Below, in pieces: positions 13,797-39,250 of a DNA stretch of 64,000 nucleotides (position 1 is its first letter; each line of letters begins with the position of its first letter). Origin of the DNA: Enoplosus armatus (Eukaryota > Chordata > Actinopteri > Centrarchiformes > Enoplosidae); assembly GCF_043641665.1 (NCBI RefSeq), contig NC_092196.1, positions 13,715,192-13,779,191 of the forward strand, read 5' to 3'. The notes below the pieces were generated by a model. It did no database searches. It saw only the letters and a list, made by a program, of their open reading frames with translations, and was not told where the DNA came from. Position numbers and translations under genes: made by a program.

Positions 13797-16700
13797 ATGG
13801 CGAAGGTACAGGTGTTGAATGTGGCTGTCCTAGATAACCCGAGTCCCTTTGGAAACCCATTTCAGTTTGAAATAACATTTGAGTGTATGGAGGACCTTCC
13901 CGAAGGTATGTACCATCGTAGAAAAGCTGTCATAATTGTGGGTGTGATGACAAAGCGGGAGCCAGCTGCTAGTTTGTATCTCTGCTCTGCTAGATATTGC
14001 TAACAGCTAACGCTAGGTTAGCTAGCTACACATTAGCTAACGTTAACTTTAGTCAGAAAGTCAAATTTCTGAAATGTAACGTAACGTAACAAGGTCATAG
14101 TAAAGTAATGTTACACAGCCTGACTGAATGTGTTGCCCATGATGGACCCGTATTTAAGTTGTGTAATATAGCAAGGTTGACGTTAGATCCGTGAAACTTA
14201 TAAGTATGCTAATACAGACTGTTAAAATTGTCAGTGATGGCTAACGTAGCCTAAAGTGCATTCATCTCACACCTTTCATGTCAGTCCTAGCCTTTGTTAC
14301 TCGTCATTTAGTATTGGGAAAGTATTTTTCAGTTGCAGTGTGAATAATCATTAATTCATTTTGAGTTCACTGTTTACTTTTAATCTACGTTTACAGCACG
14401 TAGTCCAATAAATATTGTCTGTGGGTGACAACGTTTTAAGTTTCAATTCACTGTTACAATATACTGTATATTTACATTGTTATTGGTATACCAACAACTT
14501 TGCTGTGTTCTTTATTACTCATAGTAGCATGTGGATCATTGTTCACACATAGTATGGCTATTGTTTTGCACAGGTAATAATATGGACTTGAACATTTTGA
14601 TCTGTCTCTGTAAATGTTACCCAGGCTGCTTCACTTTATTTGTTTTGTTTTCTATAGACTTGGAATGGAAGATCATCTATGTTGGCTCAGCAGAGAGTGA
14701 AGAGTATGACCAAGTCCTCGACTCCGTCTTGGTCGGCCCAGTACCTGCTGGGAGACATATGTTTGTGTTTCAGGTGTGTTTTGTGGAGGCAAACTAACTG
14801 CCAGTGCTTTATCTTGGTTTAGCCATATATGCTGGGAACAGTAATTATATAACAACTTGTTATGTTCTATTACACCTTTCAAAATCTGCAGTTGCATCCT
14901 CTTGCCTTTTAATATTTTGGACAGTTCTCCTTTCCTGCAAAGCTTTCAAATTGTTCACAGAGCAGTTTGAAAGATATAAAATTTACAAACATTTTACATA
15001 ATTCTCAATCAATTACATCAATCTACCAGGAGATTATACTGTAGTTCCTATTCTCACCACCTGTTCATCTGGCCAGGTCACAATAATTCATATTATGTCA
15101 CACTGTGGGCAGCAACAGGATGAGATGCTGTATGTAAAGAAAGTGGCTTCTAGAGCCCGACTGATAAATTGGCTGATATATCACAAGTTACTCAGTGTCA
15201 CCGTTCTATAGTTTGTACTCAGAGTAGTGATACCTTTATTTTTCAATTGTGTAATGTTTTGCCCAGTACATGTCTTGGCTAGAAAAAAAAAATGAAGGTG
15301 ACCTTATCAAAAATGTTTATTTAATGGATTGTGCAGAGAAAATGAATATTGGCCAATATATCATTGATTTTTTATTGATTTTCTTTTTAACTTTCAAATA
15401 TCAGTATAGGAATTGGGTTCAAAAATCCTGTATTGGTCAAGCTATAGCAGCTATTCAACATGTTATTATGAGTCGACAAACAATGTGGACAGAAGGAACA
15501 GGCTGGCTCCAGCAGCCTCTTGTATGGGATCATAAACTGCCTCAGAAACCTTGGTTGGATGGTGCAGAAACAATTGACATAGATTTGATTTCCTCACCTA
15601 TATTTTGAATTGTTCGTAATGAATATCAGCAAATATCAATTTCAGTTGGTGCCCATTTAATCAGTGCAATCCTAATTTGAGTAATCATTTAATCAGGACA
15701 AAATTAGTTTGAAAACTACTGCCATTTAAAATTAGGTTATTTGAAGTCACATGGCATATAACTACTGACTTGAGGAGAAATCAACTTTCATGTATACAAA
15801 TCTACAAATGATAATTTTTGTTCCATGTTATAATCCACTTATAGATGAATAAATGGTCAAAATAGAAAAAACAAAAACAAACAATTGACAAGTGGACAGT
15901 TTAAATTCCTGAAATTAATGTATATAAAAAGTTGCTTTTTGTTTTTGCTTATCATAGTGTTGCGTTTCTTTTAACAGGCTGATGCCCCAAACACTGGATT
16001 GATTCCTGAAAGTGATGCTGTTGGTGTAACTGTAGTGCTGATTACCTGCACATACCGGGGCCAGGAGTTCATTCGCATTGGTTACTACGTGAACAATGAA
16101 TACACAGACCCAGAGCTTCGTGAAAATCCACCAATCAAGCCTGACTACACACAGGTCAGACTAATGGTTAATTTCTAGATAATTTCCTGAGTTCTATTTC
16201 TAATGTGATTGCTAATGCTTATTTCACTCGTTTAAAATAATAATTTGGAGAGTAATATTTCATGAGCTTGAATGTATAGTTAACATTAATTAAACATTAA
16301 TTAACAATCAAATTTGTAATTGGTGAAAGACTTAATACGCTACACAACCCTAGTATTTTAAGAACTTGTTTTTTATTATATTAACCATGACCATAAGAAC
16401 AAAGGTAGTCATCGAACAGCGTGGTCCACTAATACATCGCAGAATTGAAGCTTTTCTTTCTGTTGACCCTGCACTTTGGAACAAAAAACGCTAAGATTCT
16501 TTGATCCTTCAAAAATTGCTAATAATCCCATCAAATTCCCATGGTTATATAACTAGTTAAGCAGAAATGTTAACACTCTGTAATCCAATGTTCTTAATTC
16601 ATTAACTTCTTGGATGAGTGATGCAGTTGCAAAGTTGTAGTTTAATGTAGATTCATGTATCGTTGTTTATTTGATTATTCATTGTTTGAAAAATACCATT

Positions 16701-17037
16701 TGTACCATTCTGATCTACAGGGTTCACATCTTCTTGCCCTGAGTCTAGATGCCAAATAAAGTGGGATGAATTGATTACTGATAGCAGCAATATGCACATA
16801 TTCCTTAATGTAAGTATTTATCTATATTTATGTCTTCCTTTTCAGCTCCAGAGAAATATTCTGGCATCAAACCCACGTGTTACCAGATTCCATATAAACT
16901 GGGAAGGTTGTGCAGAGCGAATGGAAGACTCTGAGAATGTGGATCCCACGTCAAACTCCATGCTCCCTCCATCCTGTCTCCCAGGCAAGGCCCCACCCTT
17001 GGGGATACTACCAGATAACTCTATGGACTGCTTATAG
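13797..17037 (+). CDS. asf1b: Histone chaperone ASF1B
   Basis: Nuclear chaperone that binds H3-H4 dimers and passes them to CAF-1 and HIRA during replication-coupled and replication-independent nucleosome assembly. It has 197 aa in four exons: 13797-13905, 14658-14773, 15978-16154 and 16846-17037. The immunoglobulin-like core covers about 1-155. Key residues sit at their conserved numbers: E36/D37 in the B-domain (HIRA/CAF-1) site, and D54 and V94 on the H3 face. The C-terminal tail is short and divergent, ending DNSMDCL; this is closer to the ASF1B ending than to ASF1A, and prkaca as downstream neighbour supports the B paralogue. The start is fixed by the invariant MAKVQVLNV; an in-frame ATG upstream at 13671 is ignored. 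Confidence 0.96.
13999..14046. repeat. GCTAAC/GCTAGC word cluster in asf1b intron 1
   Basis: A 48-bp stretch made largely of GCTAAC, GTTAGC and GCTAGC words. Similar clusters occur at the starts of prkaca, dnajb1 and gipc1. Confidence 0.6.
15150..15660. repeat. Degenerate interspersed repeat in asf1b intron 2
   Basis: Opens with AGAGCCCGACTGATAAATTG and contains repeated ATTGGCCAATATATC-like and AATATCAG-like words. This recalls a common fish element full of GGC-CGATAT words. The edges are unclear. Confidence 0.4.
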
Positions 17038-17617
17038 AGATGACCCCTGCCCCAAAGGTGATAAGTCACAGCACGAGACCTTATTTTTGAGGAATGCCTG
17101 TGGACATTACAGTGTGGATGTACAGACATCTTTGCCTTACAGCTGCCCTTATTTACCTGAAGCTTGTCAAACATGGACTCTCACCTTGGGCTTCAGATGA
17201 GGAAGATTGTGAACATCTCACTGGTATAATCATCACTTTTAGATGGGGAGTTCCTTGCCATGATGAAAGCAATGTTGAAGTAGTTTAACTCATGGAATGG
17301 AAAACGGTAACTATGACATGATACAGCTGAACTGAAACAGAACAGAAAGCTGATGTGTGATTCTCCTTCCTTCCTTTTACTGGCGCAAAACTGATTTGTA
17401 CCCATGTAAGAGGATTTCAGCACTGAAGCAATAGGCAAATAAATTGCAATGTGTTGCTGGACAGGAATTTGATAATCTGCCATTATATTTGTGTTGAAAT
17501 TCCTTTTGCACTTAAACCTTTTCCCACTTAGATTGCAGAGTTTGGATGGGTGTTGTATGGGCTATATCACTTCTTCCATGTTTTTCTTCTTTTATTTTTT
17601 TTCAATTTTGTGTTCCA

Positions 17618-17623
17618 AATAAA
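17618..17623 (+). terminator. asf1b poly(A) signal
   Basis: AATAAA followed by an A run, about 580 bp after the asf1b stop codon. Confidence 0.6.
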
Positions 17624-18209
17624 AAACATTGTATTTGTATCAGTGTATAAATGACTGTGTGATAGTAAGAACTATGTTCCTCCTAATTACCTGCCTTATT
17701 TTGTCTTTCCTTTTTTGGTTTTAGATTACAGAAGCAGGAAAACAGAATATAAACCACGTTTGAATGCATCTGCTGAAAACAAATGTTTTTACTCTTGTCC
17801 TTGTTAAGATTGTACCAAACAAGTACTTAAGCTTAATTTAATGATAAGTTAAACACAACAGAGAGCCAGCTCTGTAACACAAATATCAGTGTGAGTATCT
17901 TATATTTTCACATTTTACTAAATATAGCCTGTGTTAACGTCACACCCAATCACAGATCGGTCGGGTAAAAGGGGTGGCTAGGCTACAGAACTGTTTATAG
18001 GAAAAGACTGCTCTGCAAATAGGTTGATGATTGCAAGAGGAGACTGCGTTTGATTTGTCTCCTGCACAAAATTCAGACAGATAAATACAAACAGCTGATA
18101 ATTTCAAGCAAAAAGAAACAAACACAGTTTTAGTTATTGGCGTATTGGCTACTAGCAAGTCCGGGAGGCGGACATAACGATTTGACAGACGAATCGCATC
18201 AATGCAATG

Positions 18210-18287
18210 ATTGGATGTAGTGATGTTTATCCAATCAGCACTTGAATTGTGCCTTCTGTCGCGTAAGTATGGGGGTATGTAGCCAAT
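18210..18287. promoter_or_regulatory. Three CCAAT boxes, candidate prkaca promoter
   Basis: NF-Y-type pentamers occur at 18210-18214 (minus), 18231-18235 (plus) and 18283-18287 (plus); the plus-strand pair both read CCAATCAG. They lie about 0.8 kb before the prkaca start codon. The intervening 18.3-19.06 kb would then be a long 5' leader or contain an unseen intron. Confidence 0.4.
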
Positions 18288-19063
18288 CAGAGCCAGCTAG
18301 GGGTGGGACCCGATGGATGGATGACTGGAGTTTCCCTTGCGGTCTGAAGATTAATGGAAGGGGTCTGTTGATCTTAGGAATCGACTATCAGATGGTCGGT
18401 CCCAGGAAACCATTGCATTTGATGCCTGACTTAGAAACGAATGGAGATATATCCATTTGAAATAATCAACAGCGGAAAAAACAAATAACCTGGACACCAC
18501 TTTTGTTATCCAGGTCTCAACTGAAAAGGCCTGCATACACAGAGATATCACCTGGTTAGTTCAGGCCAGGATACGACTGCGAGGGACGCTAAAAGCTAAC
18601 GCTAGCCTGCTCGTTAGATAGACGGGAAACAGCTTTCGACGATCTGCCTAAAGCTCCGGACTGGATTTTTGATACACCAAGCCGTCTCTGGAAATAAAGG
18701 ACAGCCGAGTGACATCTTGATTTGCCGGTGCTCGCTTGGAAATTGACGAGCTAACATTACAAAGCTAACATCCACTGGTCATCCTTACTAGAGTTTGCTA
18801 GCGTGCTAGCCTAGCTAACCTAAAGTGGTAGTGTTAGCTGCATATTTGGATATACTCGCTTGTTTGGAGTTTTCCGAACACACCAAGGAAAGGTATTGAA
18901 GGAAATATATTTACACTAGTTAGTCAATAATGGTAGCTGTCAGCTAGTAGCCAGCTGTCAGCTTCATTGAGCCCAGCGACTGCGGTAGCGGCGTAGCATT
19001 ACTCAACGACTTGTAAAGGAAAACTCAGTCCGAGCCCAGGGACTCCACCATCAGCCTGCCATC

Positions 19064-32182
<13,119 letters not shown>

Positions 32183-33178
32183 ATTCCAACCACGGGTAGC
32201 GGAGAGAGAGACAGGGACTTAGAAAAGTAAAAGGGGGTCAGAAGGAAGGAAGCGCTAAGGTGGACTGCTAACTTGCTTATTTGTAATGACGACAACAATG
32301 TAAAATCCCCCCAATGGAAAGGTAGGCAAAGTGAAGAAAGATCCAACAGAACCAGCAGTGTTGCCTTTTCTGATTGTTTCTCAACTGTTACCTATTCATT
32401 TTATTTATCCCTCTTGTGTTTGTGGCAGGGGCTCAAGGAGAACAGGCATAGATTGTGGCTGTCCAGCTAAACTTGTATCTTTCTGATGGTGTAATGACAT
32501 GTTTTCAGTCTTTGCAGGTTGAGGCATTGATTTTCTGTTAAGGTACTGAATCTGCTAGGCTCCTTTTTTTTTTTTGGGACGGGCCCTCTCTACAAGCTTC
32601 TCAAAAGAGTGGTTGTTGTATCTTGTCACCCTGGTTCCCCCCTCCATCTCTCCATCCTGAATCTGTCCAAGCAATACCAAGTCCAACAGATGTGCCTATC
32701 ATAATGCCAACTGGTTGGAAAACTGTGTCGAAAGCATTGGTGCAGAGCTTTGGCCATGGTGGCATCAGCCCTTGTGCCCGTTTGGTTTTAAAGCTTGAAA
32801 ACTCTCTGCACCTGCCTTTGTCTGCTCAATGTGGCATGGTTATTGGGTAGATGATGCACTCGCTGCTTGCAGCTGAAGCAGTGGTGACCTCTTTGATCAG
32901 AGTGAAAATGATTTATCACAGTAAACTTCATCTAGGTCTTATTCCTCGTTGAGACCTGTGAGAAATGGTAAACATGAGGTCTGCATTTAAGTCTGTCTTT
33001 CTCTTAACTGAATTTATTAGAGCATTTTAAGAATCCTATTGGTGATCATTTTGTCCTTTTATGTCAATCTCTGTGCTTGTGTGTTATTTAGTGCTCAAGG
33101 GTGGGTTTAAAAAGCTGTGATTTAGCAGCAACTAACATTGTGGTCACACTCCTGACTATTGTTTATTTAATTCATTTT

Positions 33179-33211
<33 letters not shown>

Positions 33212-33212
33212 C
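33179..33212. repeat. (TA)n microsatellite in the prkaca 3' UTR
   Basis: About 16 TA units interrupted once by a G, about 1 kb past the prkaca stop codon. Confidence 0.9.
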
Positions 33213-35074
33213 TCCAACATGAAATATTCATCTTTTTCAACATTGTCTCATAGTTGTGAAACTGAAGATTTCATAAATAAACAAATATAAATTCTGCCAA
33301 ATTTGCAAAACTGAGAACATTGCAAAGTTTTCTGTATGTAACTATGATGGTGGATTTTAATACGCAAAAAAGTAGCAAAACGTTTCAACAAAATGTGCAT
33401 GTTATTTTTGTACAATATCACTTTTAAAGAAAGATGGCAGAGCGTTATGCTTTATTTGTGCTGAGGTACCTGAGATCACGTGGTTAACATGCTTAATTAT
33501 TAAAATGGACTATCGGCTGCTCTATTTTGAAGATGGAACAAGACCCAGTTACACGTGTCGGAGAGTTCTTCTGGGCTTTGTTCATTGTTCAGTTGTAGGG
33601 CAACAGTTTGCTGATAATTGTAACTGAACTTGTGCTTCTCACCTTGATAATTGTGTTTGGGTTTTTTTCCTTCCCCTTTCTCTTGTATATACCGTACATG
33701 TAACACCTTCAGATAGATTTGCAGTCCAACCAAATTTTTGAGACTGATGAGATTGGAGTGTTTTGTTTCCGTTTTCCAGCTTTTTATGTAACAAATTAAA
33801 CTAAGAAAGCTATCCTAAAGCGGTCCCCTTTTGCCAAGTTTATTTCTGTGGATGCAAGACAATCGCAGACCAAATCTAATTGCCGGTTTGTTGACTGAAC
33901 ACATTTTTTTGGTTTGATGAAGGATGTTCGTTTTCGCCACCCCGCCCTCCATAGGCCCTAGGTGCTAGACTTTGTCCATCTCACTGAAAAGCTTCTGTGA
34001 ACTGTTTGATGTGCATCAATCTATTTGTCATAAAGTCTTGTAACATGACATTTTTGAGAATGTTTTTCGACTCTAAATGATTTCAGTAGGCTTGAGTAAT
34101 TATTTTGGCAGTCTCTTTATGTAATTGAGATCAAACGCAGGATACCTTTTTGAATGTCTTGAATTGTCTGACGGAGATGTTTCAATGCTGTTTTGGAAAC
34201 ATGATGTGTGTTTTGTATAATACATGTTTCTCTGGTGAGCTTGGTTTTTCTTGCATGTGCTGAAGCAACCCAACGGCAAGACATCTCCTGGACCTGAGAC
34301 ATGTTTGAGAAATTGTTGTTTCCACAGCCGACAGTCTCGTCGCTGTTTCACCTTTTGATTTGTTAGACCATCACATTGAACAATGCAGTGGATCACCAAC
34401 CAACTTGTCCGGTCTTTTGCAAATAGTGAAGCACATACCACACCCTTTGAAATCTCCTATTTAATTGATTTGTGCTAATTATTTGAAACGTCTAAGACAC
34501 AATGTAATGCTTTGAAGAGAGCACATGTAATATCTTTGGTCTTTATGTTCTGACAAATGACTAAATCAGAGTTGGTGGGTAGAAGGCAAAGGCATTGGAT
34601 CCACTTCAGACACTGACGCCATCGCAATGCTTTTTTAAATTTTTATTTTTGTTTCCCATAAAAATACTTCTTGTCAACTGTCTTTAATTCTCTTCTATCA
34701 GTTAAACACTATCAACTGCTCTGTGCTAATTTTGAGTTTTTCTCCTGTGTTTGCCTTCTATTTTCATCAAATTTCCACACACTCTTCATTCAGACATAAC
34801 ACTTTTTACATCCGAGATGTTTTGCGTTCATATTTTCTAATTGTATTTTCAAAAAAAGCAAAAAAGCAAAAACAGAACATTAATCTTTTCCTCATGACCT
34901 GGGTACAGTGATTGTGTAGTCTATTGTACCTTTTGGGAAACAATACTGTATATCCTTGCCTTTGACAGTCTTAACTATCTTACCCTCTGGAGAACTTGAC
35001 AGATACCCTTAGAACACAATGAGTATGTTAAAAAAAATATACATAAAGTAATATTTTGCAAAATGTATCATTCC

Positions 35075-35080
35075 AATAAA
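35075..35080 (+). terminator. Distal prkaca poly(A) signal
   Basis: CCAATAAAC followed by a T-rich then GT-rich stretch, about 2.9 kb after the stop codon. This implies a long 3' UTR covering 32183 to about 35.1 kb; earlier sites are possible. Confidence 0.45.
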
Positions 35081-35099
35081 CTTTTACTTGTTAAGACTA

Positions 35100-36300
35100 A
35101 TATGTCTGGGTTATATGTAAGCTCTCTCTTCACCCTGCACAATGTCACACTTAGATTAGACTTTTTACATTGAAAAGTACTCGCAGCTCACAGCTTCAGG
35201 CTACTCTCATGGCTGGATCAGAGGAACATACTTGTTGGTAGGTGAGGGCGGATGCTGTATTTTCACCGTCCTGTCTGTTACTGTGACTGTTGCTGGCAGG
35301 TGCGATTGAATAATGCAGTGTTGTGTTCATCCTGTCACAGTACAGGATCAATTACCAGCCAGCCTTCAGCAGCCCTCTCCAAATGTATTCCCACCCTCAG
35401 TGCAATCCTGAAAAGGAGTGCATCTATCTGCATCAGTTATATGTGAAGGGCCTAGAGGGCCATCCAGATGGTTGGAAAGCAATTAAGATAAAGTAAAAGA
35501 CCTCATAATGAAAGAATCTATCAAAGAATGGAAATCCATTAAACAATCAAACGTTATGAAGCAATTCATTAATTGATAATTAGACAATAATGAGACATTA
35601 AAAGGGCAACAAATTAGCAATTCAATCCAAGAAAGATGGTAGATATACATTTAAAAAAAAAAAATTTAAAAAGCAAGACGAGAACTTCAAAGACCCACTT
35701 GTTTTTGGACGACATAAATTACAGGTATGTTTACAAACACTATTGAGAAGTGGTGGTTTATCAGTACAAGAAATTTTGGGAATTTTTTAACAGGTCGTAA
35801 TTGACGATAGAAAAGTATTTACAAATATTGCCAAGTTAATCAAACCATTAACTGCATGAAAGCAGAAAACAATGATTTTCATACAGAATAGCTGTAAAGT
35901 GTTAGTCCATGTATTAAAAGAATTTATTTGGGAGACACAGCAGGTTCCAATTCAGTGTTTTGGATTTTGGTGGCATTATTTTTTTGTTAACAATTGGAAA
36001 AGGATGATTCTGTTTTCAATTACAATTTTTGAAAAAGTTTCAGTCTATCTGTCAATCTATATCAGTAGAGCAGTATTTTATATTCTATGTAGGCTACTGA
36101 TTTCATTATGTGTTTTCTCATTCTAAATAATATACTTATTTAAGGAGACGATCTAATCTACTTGATTAATTATTTCATAGATCTTGAGATAGGGCAACAC
36201 ATGGAGCCCAAAATTCCTAGCTACGCCTCTGGTTCTTTAATGAGGCCAAGTGATGTAGCTTCAGTTGGCTCATCAAAGGCTGGACCTTAGTAGTTGTTAG
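35100..36300. other. Intergenic region between prkaca and samd1
   Basis: AT-rich; no gene, clear repeat or motif recognised. Base composition changes abruptly to CpG-rich at about 36.3 kb. Confidence 0.6.
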
Positions 36301-36339
36301 TGTCACACTTTCTGACTCTTGAAATAAAAGGCCACCTTT

Positions 36340-39250
36340 TGCACCCATTATGGCGCACATGGGCCCGAGTGCGCGCGCTCGTTCCCGTCCAGGACTGCAA
36401 ATACCACCTTAAAAACCCCTCTCGAGTCAAACTTTTCGCTGTAACTCCGTCGGTCCACCTTAAGCGCACACGCAAACGCAGGAGGCGTACAGCGAGGTTT
36501 CCGCTTCTCAGTTGGGCTCGGACCGCGGCTCACGAAAAACACCGTGTGTAACGTACAAGGTTGACGCACTAAGGTGAGGGGAAAAAAGCAAAAAGAAAGA
36601 AAACCAACCGTGCAAAAACGATGTCTGAATCCAAGTACCGCGAGTGGATCCTGGACACTATCGACTCGCTGCGGTCGCGAAAAGCCCGGCCGGACTTGGA
36701 GAGGATTTGCCGAATGGTCCGGAGACGACACGGGTCCGAGCCTGACCGAACCTGCGCAGAACTGGAGAAACTGATTCAGGAACAAACCGTGCTGAAAGTT
36801 AACTACAAGGGCTCTATTTCATACCGAAATGCCGCCAAGGTTCAGCGGAGGAGCAGAAAAAAAGACGATGTAACGTTAACGACGGCTGCGAGAAGGAGCG
36901 CGGTGGAAGAAGCCAGTCATTCTGACTTGAGCAACGGGGACAGCGCTTTCGGTCCTGTTGACCAGGACGAGGAGGATTTGGAGGTATGTTGAGGTTGACG
37001 CGAGGAGGCACGTTTAACGAGCTCACATCTCATTGTCATTTCACATCCCACCAAATTAACAGGTGGAGATCAAAGCAAAGGCACGGGGGTAGTCTGTGGT
37101 TTGCCAAAAAAACACGTCTTTTTGTGTCTACTCGGGGAGTGGTGAGGGGAGTGATTTGCAAGTGCACCTAAAACTGCCGCAGACGGGGAGCGGCGGTTGG
37201 ACCTCGCACGAGCGCTACCGAGGTGGAGACGAGAAAAAAACAACAGAAGGTGCGCGTGTAGTCAGAGTATGGCACATTTTACATAGCGTCGGTTGAAAAG
37301 CACTTTAAACGGGCGATGTAAACGCACAAACTGAAGACAGGAAAAGTTGCACCGTCCTGTCCGTCCGCAACAACCCGAGCCACCATTATCAGGAGCAGAA
37401 AGCGCTTTTCAAGCCCCAAACTCGGCGTTTTGCGAAGGGAGGGGGACTCTGCCAAGCTAGCAAGAGATGAGTAAACGTAGCCCGGAAGTTGAGCACAATT
37501 ACTTTCAAAATAATAGCGTCAAAATACGCGCTTAGCAGTAAGGGTTGTATTTTGAAAGCTGTGGCTGGAAATACATGCTTTCATTCTTACTGGCTTTTAA
37601 ATGTGGGAGTGGGTGAAGGGAAAAAAAGTCTCAAACACCGCGGATGTAGGAGCCTGATGGGGGGACGTTGGGACATTGTTGGGTTGTTGGTTGTTTTTTT
37701 ACTGGGAAAAACGAGAACAGCCATCCCAGGCAAAATACCAAATGGCACTACAGCCACGTTCAGACGCATTTATTGTCTGCCCATGACGAGATTTCACCCC
37801 TTCCGTCTGCACTTTAAGATATGCCCATCACTATGTTATGTCCCGTATAACAGCAACAAAATCGATTATTATCGGTGCCAAAGTACTCATAATAAAGATA
37901 TATTGAGTTAATTTATGGAAACTGCGTCTATTTTTCGAGTGATGGACGATTGCCGACGCAGTGCATAAAGTCGAACCCCTAGATCCATTGTCGGACACGC
38001 AGCTAAGCCCGGTCACGTCTAATGCTTGGTGTCGGCTGCTGTTATGGCCTCTCGTCCCGTACAGCAATGGCATCACTTCTGTTTCCGTCAACTATTTGTT
38101 GACAGTATTTTAAGATGAGATCACTGCAAAGTAATGAAATATGTAGGAGCCGGTGTCACACTGAGACCTGAACTAACGTAAAGCCACCGCAAACTGTTCG
38201 TCAAGCGCTAGCCGGCGGATGCCCTATCCGATTTGGGTTAAGCTGAGATCAAATTGACTTTGAAAGGCGTGTGTGTCGCTACAAAAACGGATACGTTTGA
38301 TCACTTTGAACAGACCGCTTCTCGGGGCTTGTTATTCAGGTTTTACCTGAATACGAGGGTCAAATGTAGACAGTGACGTGTCCGATAACGGACTCATTTG
38401 CGTTACTCTCTGTTCGGTCGCTTCTACTGTACATCGTTGACCCGGTGCAAAGTCAAAGTAGACTGGTGATCGAGGCGACTGGTTCTCGCTCTGATCGGAG
38501 TGCTGCGTTGATCTGCCCGTCGAGTTAAAGCTCGGTTTTTTATCTCTGGTGTGCTTTGCCGTGGCTCGGCCCCGGGAAGCGCTCCGTTAAAGACCACAGA
38601 CACAATGGCGAGGTCTCTACCGCGGCTCCCAACTCCATGCGCACTTTGGAGGAAATTTGAGAAAAACCAAAAACGCCTCCCATCGGCCCATTTTTAGGCT
38701 CCCGTGTGTTAGTTATCAATCAAGAAGGCCTCTTAAGACCGGGACGCACCGAGCACATCGGCTGTTTTGTGTGAGCCGAGGTGAAAATCATGCTGGATTG
38801 AGATCCTCGGGGTGTTTTTGTGACCATGTCTCGGTGAAAGTTAGCGTATGTGAAATGCAGTGCGATGGGTGAATGCCAAACAAGCCGCTCTGTTCACAGG
38901 AGCGGGGCGGGCTTTAGTGCGCTCTTGTGCTCGACTGCTGGGTCTTGGACACGCAGTCGCACACAAGGTAATTTTTTACTCGGCGCCGTCGACAAAAAAA
39001 CCCCAAGGAAAGGAACGAGTGCGTATGTGAAAACTAGTTATATGCAATCAGGTAACATTATATTCAAGTGTTTAACAGCGTGGAAACACGTTTGTGGTGG
39101 AGGGGCTCACAGTCTGTCTGCGGAGTGAACACTGCACCGCGGAGAGGGACGAAGGCATTCAAAGGCAATAATTTACCACCACAGCGGTCAAATTGCGACA
39201 TCTGTATGAGCGTGTTTTCATGTGACACGCTTAGCCTACAATCAACACTC
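36340..39250. promoter_or_regulatory. CpG-rich promoter and intron-1 region of samd1
   Basis: CpG is visibly frequent from just before the samd1 start codon through most of intron 1, in contrast to the AT-rich flanks. It includes alternating CG words such as GTGCGCGCGCTCG near 36.37 kb. This looks like an unusually long CpG island by vertebrate gene standards; I did not compute an observed/expected ratio. Confidence 0.6.
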
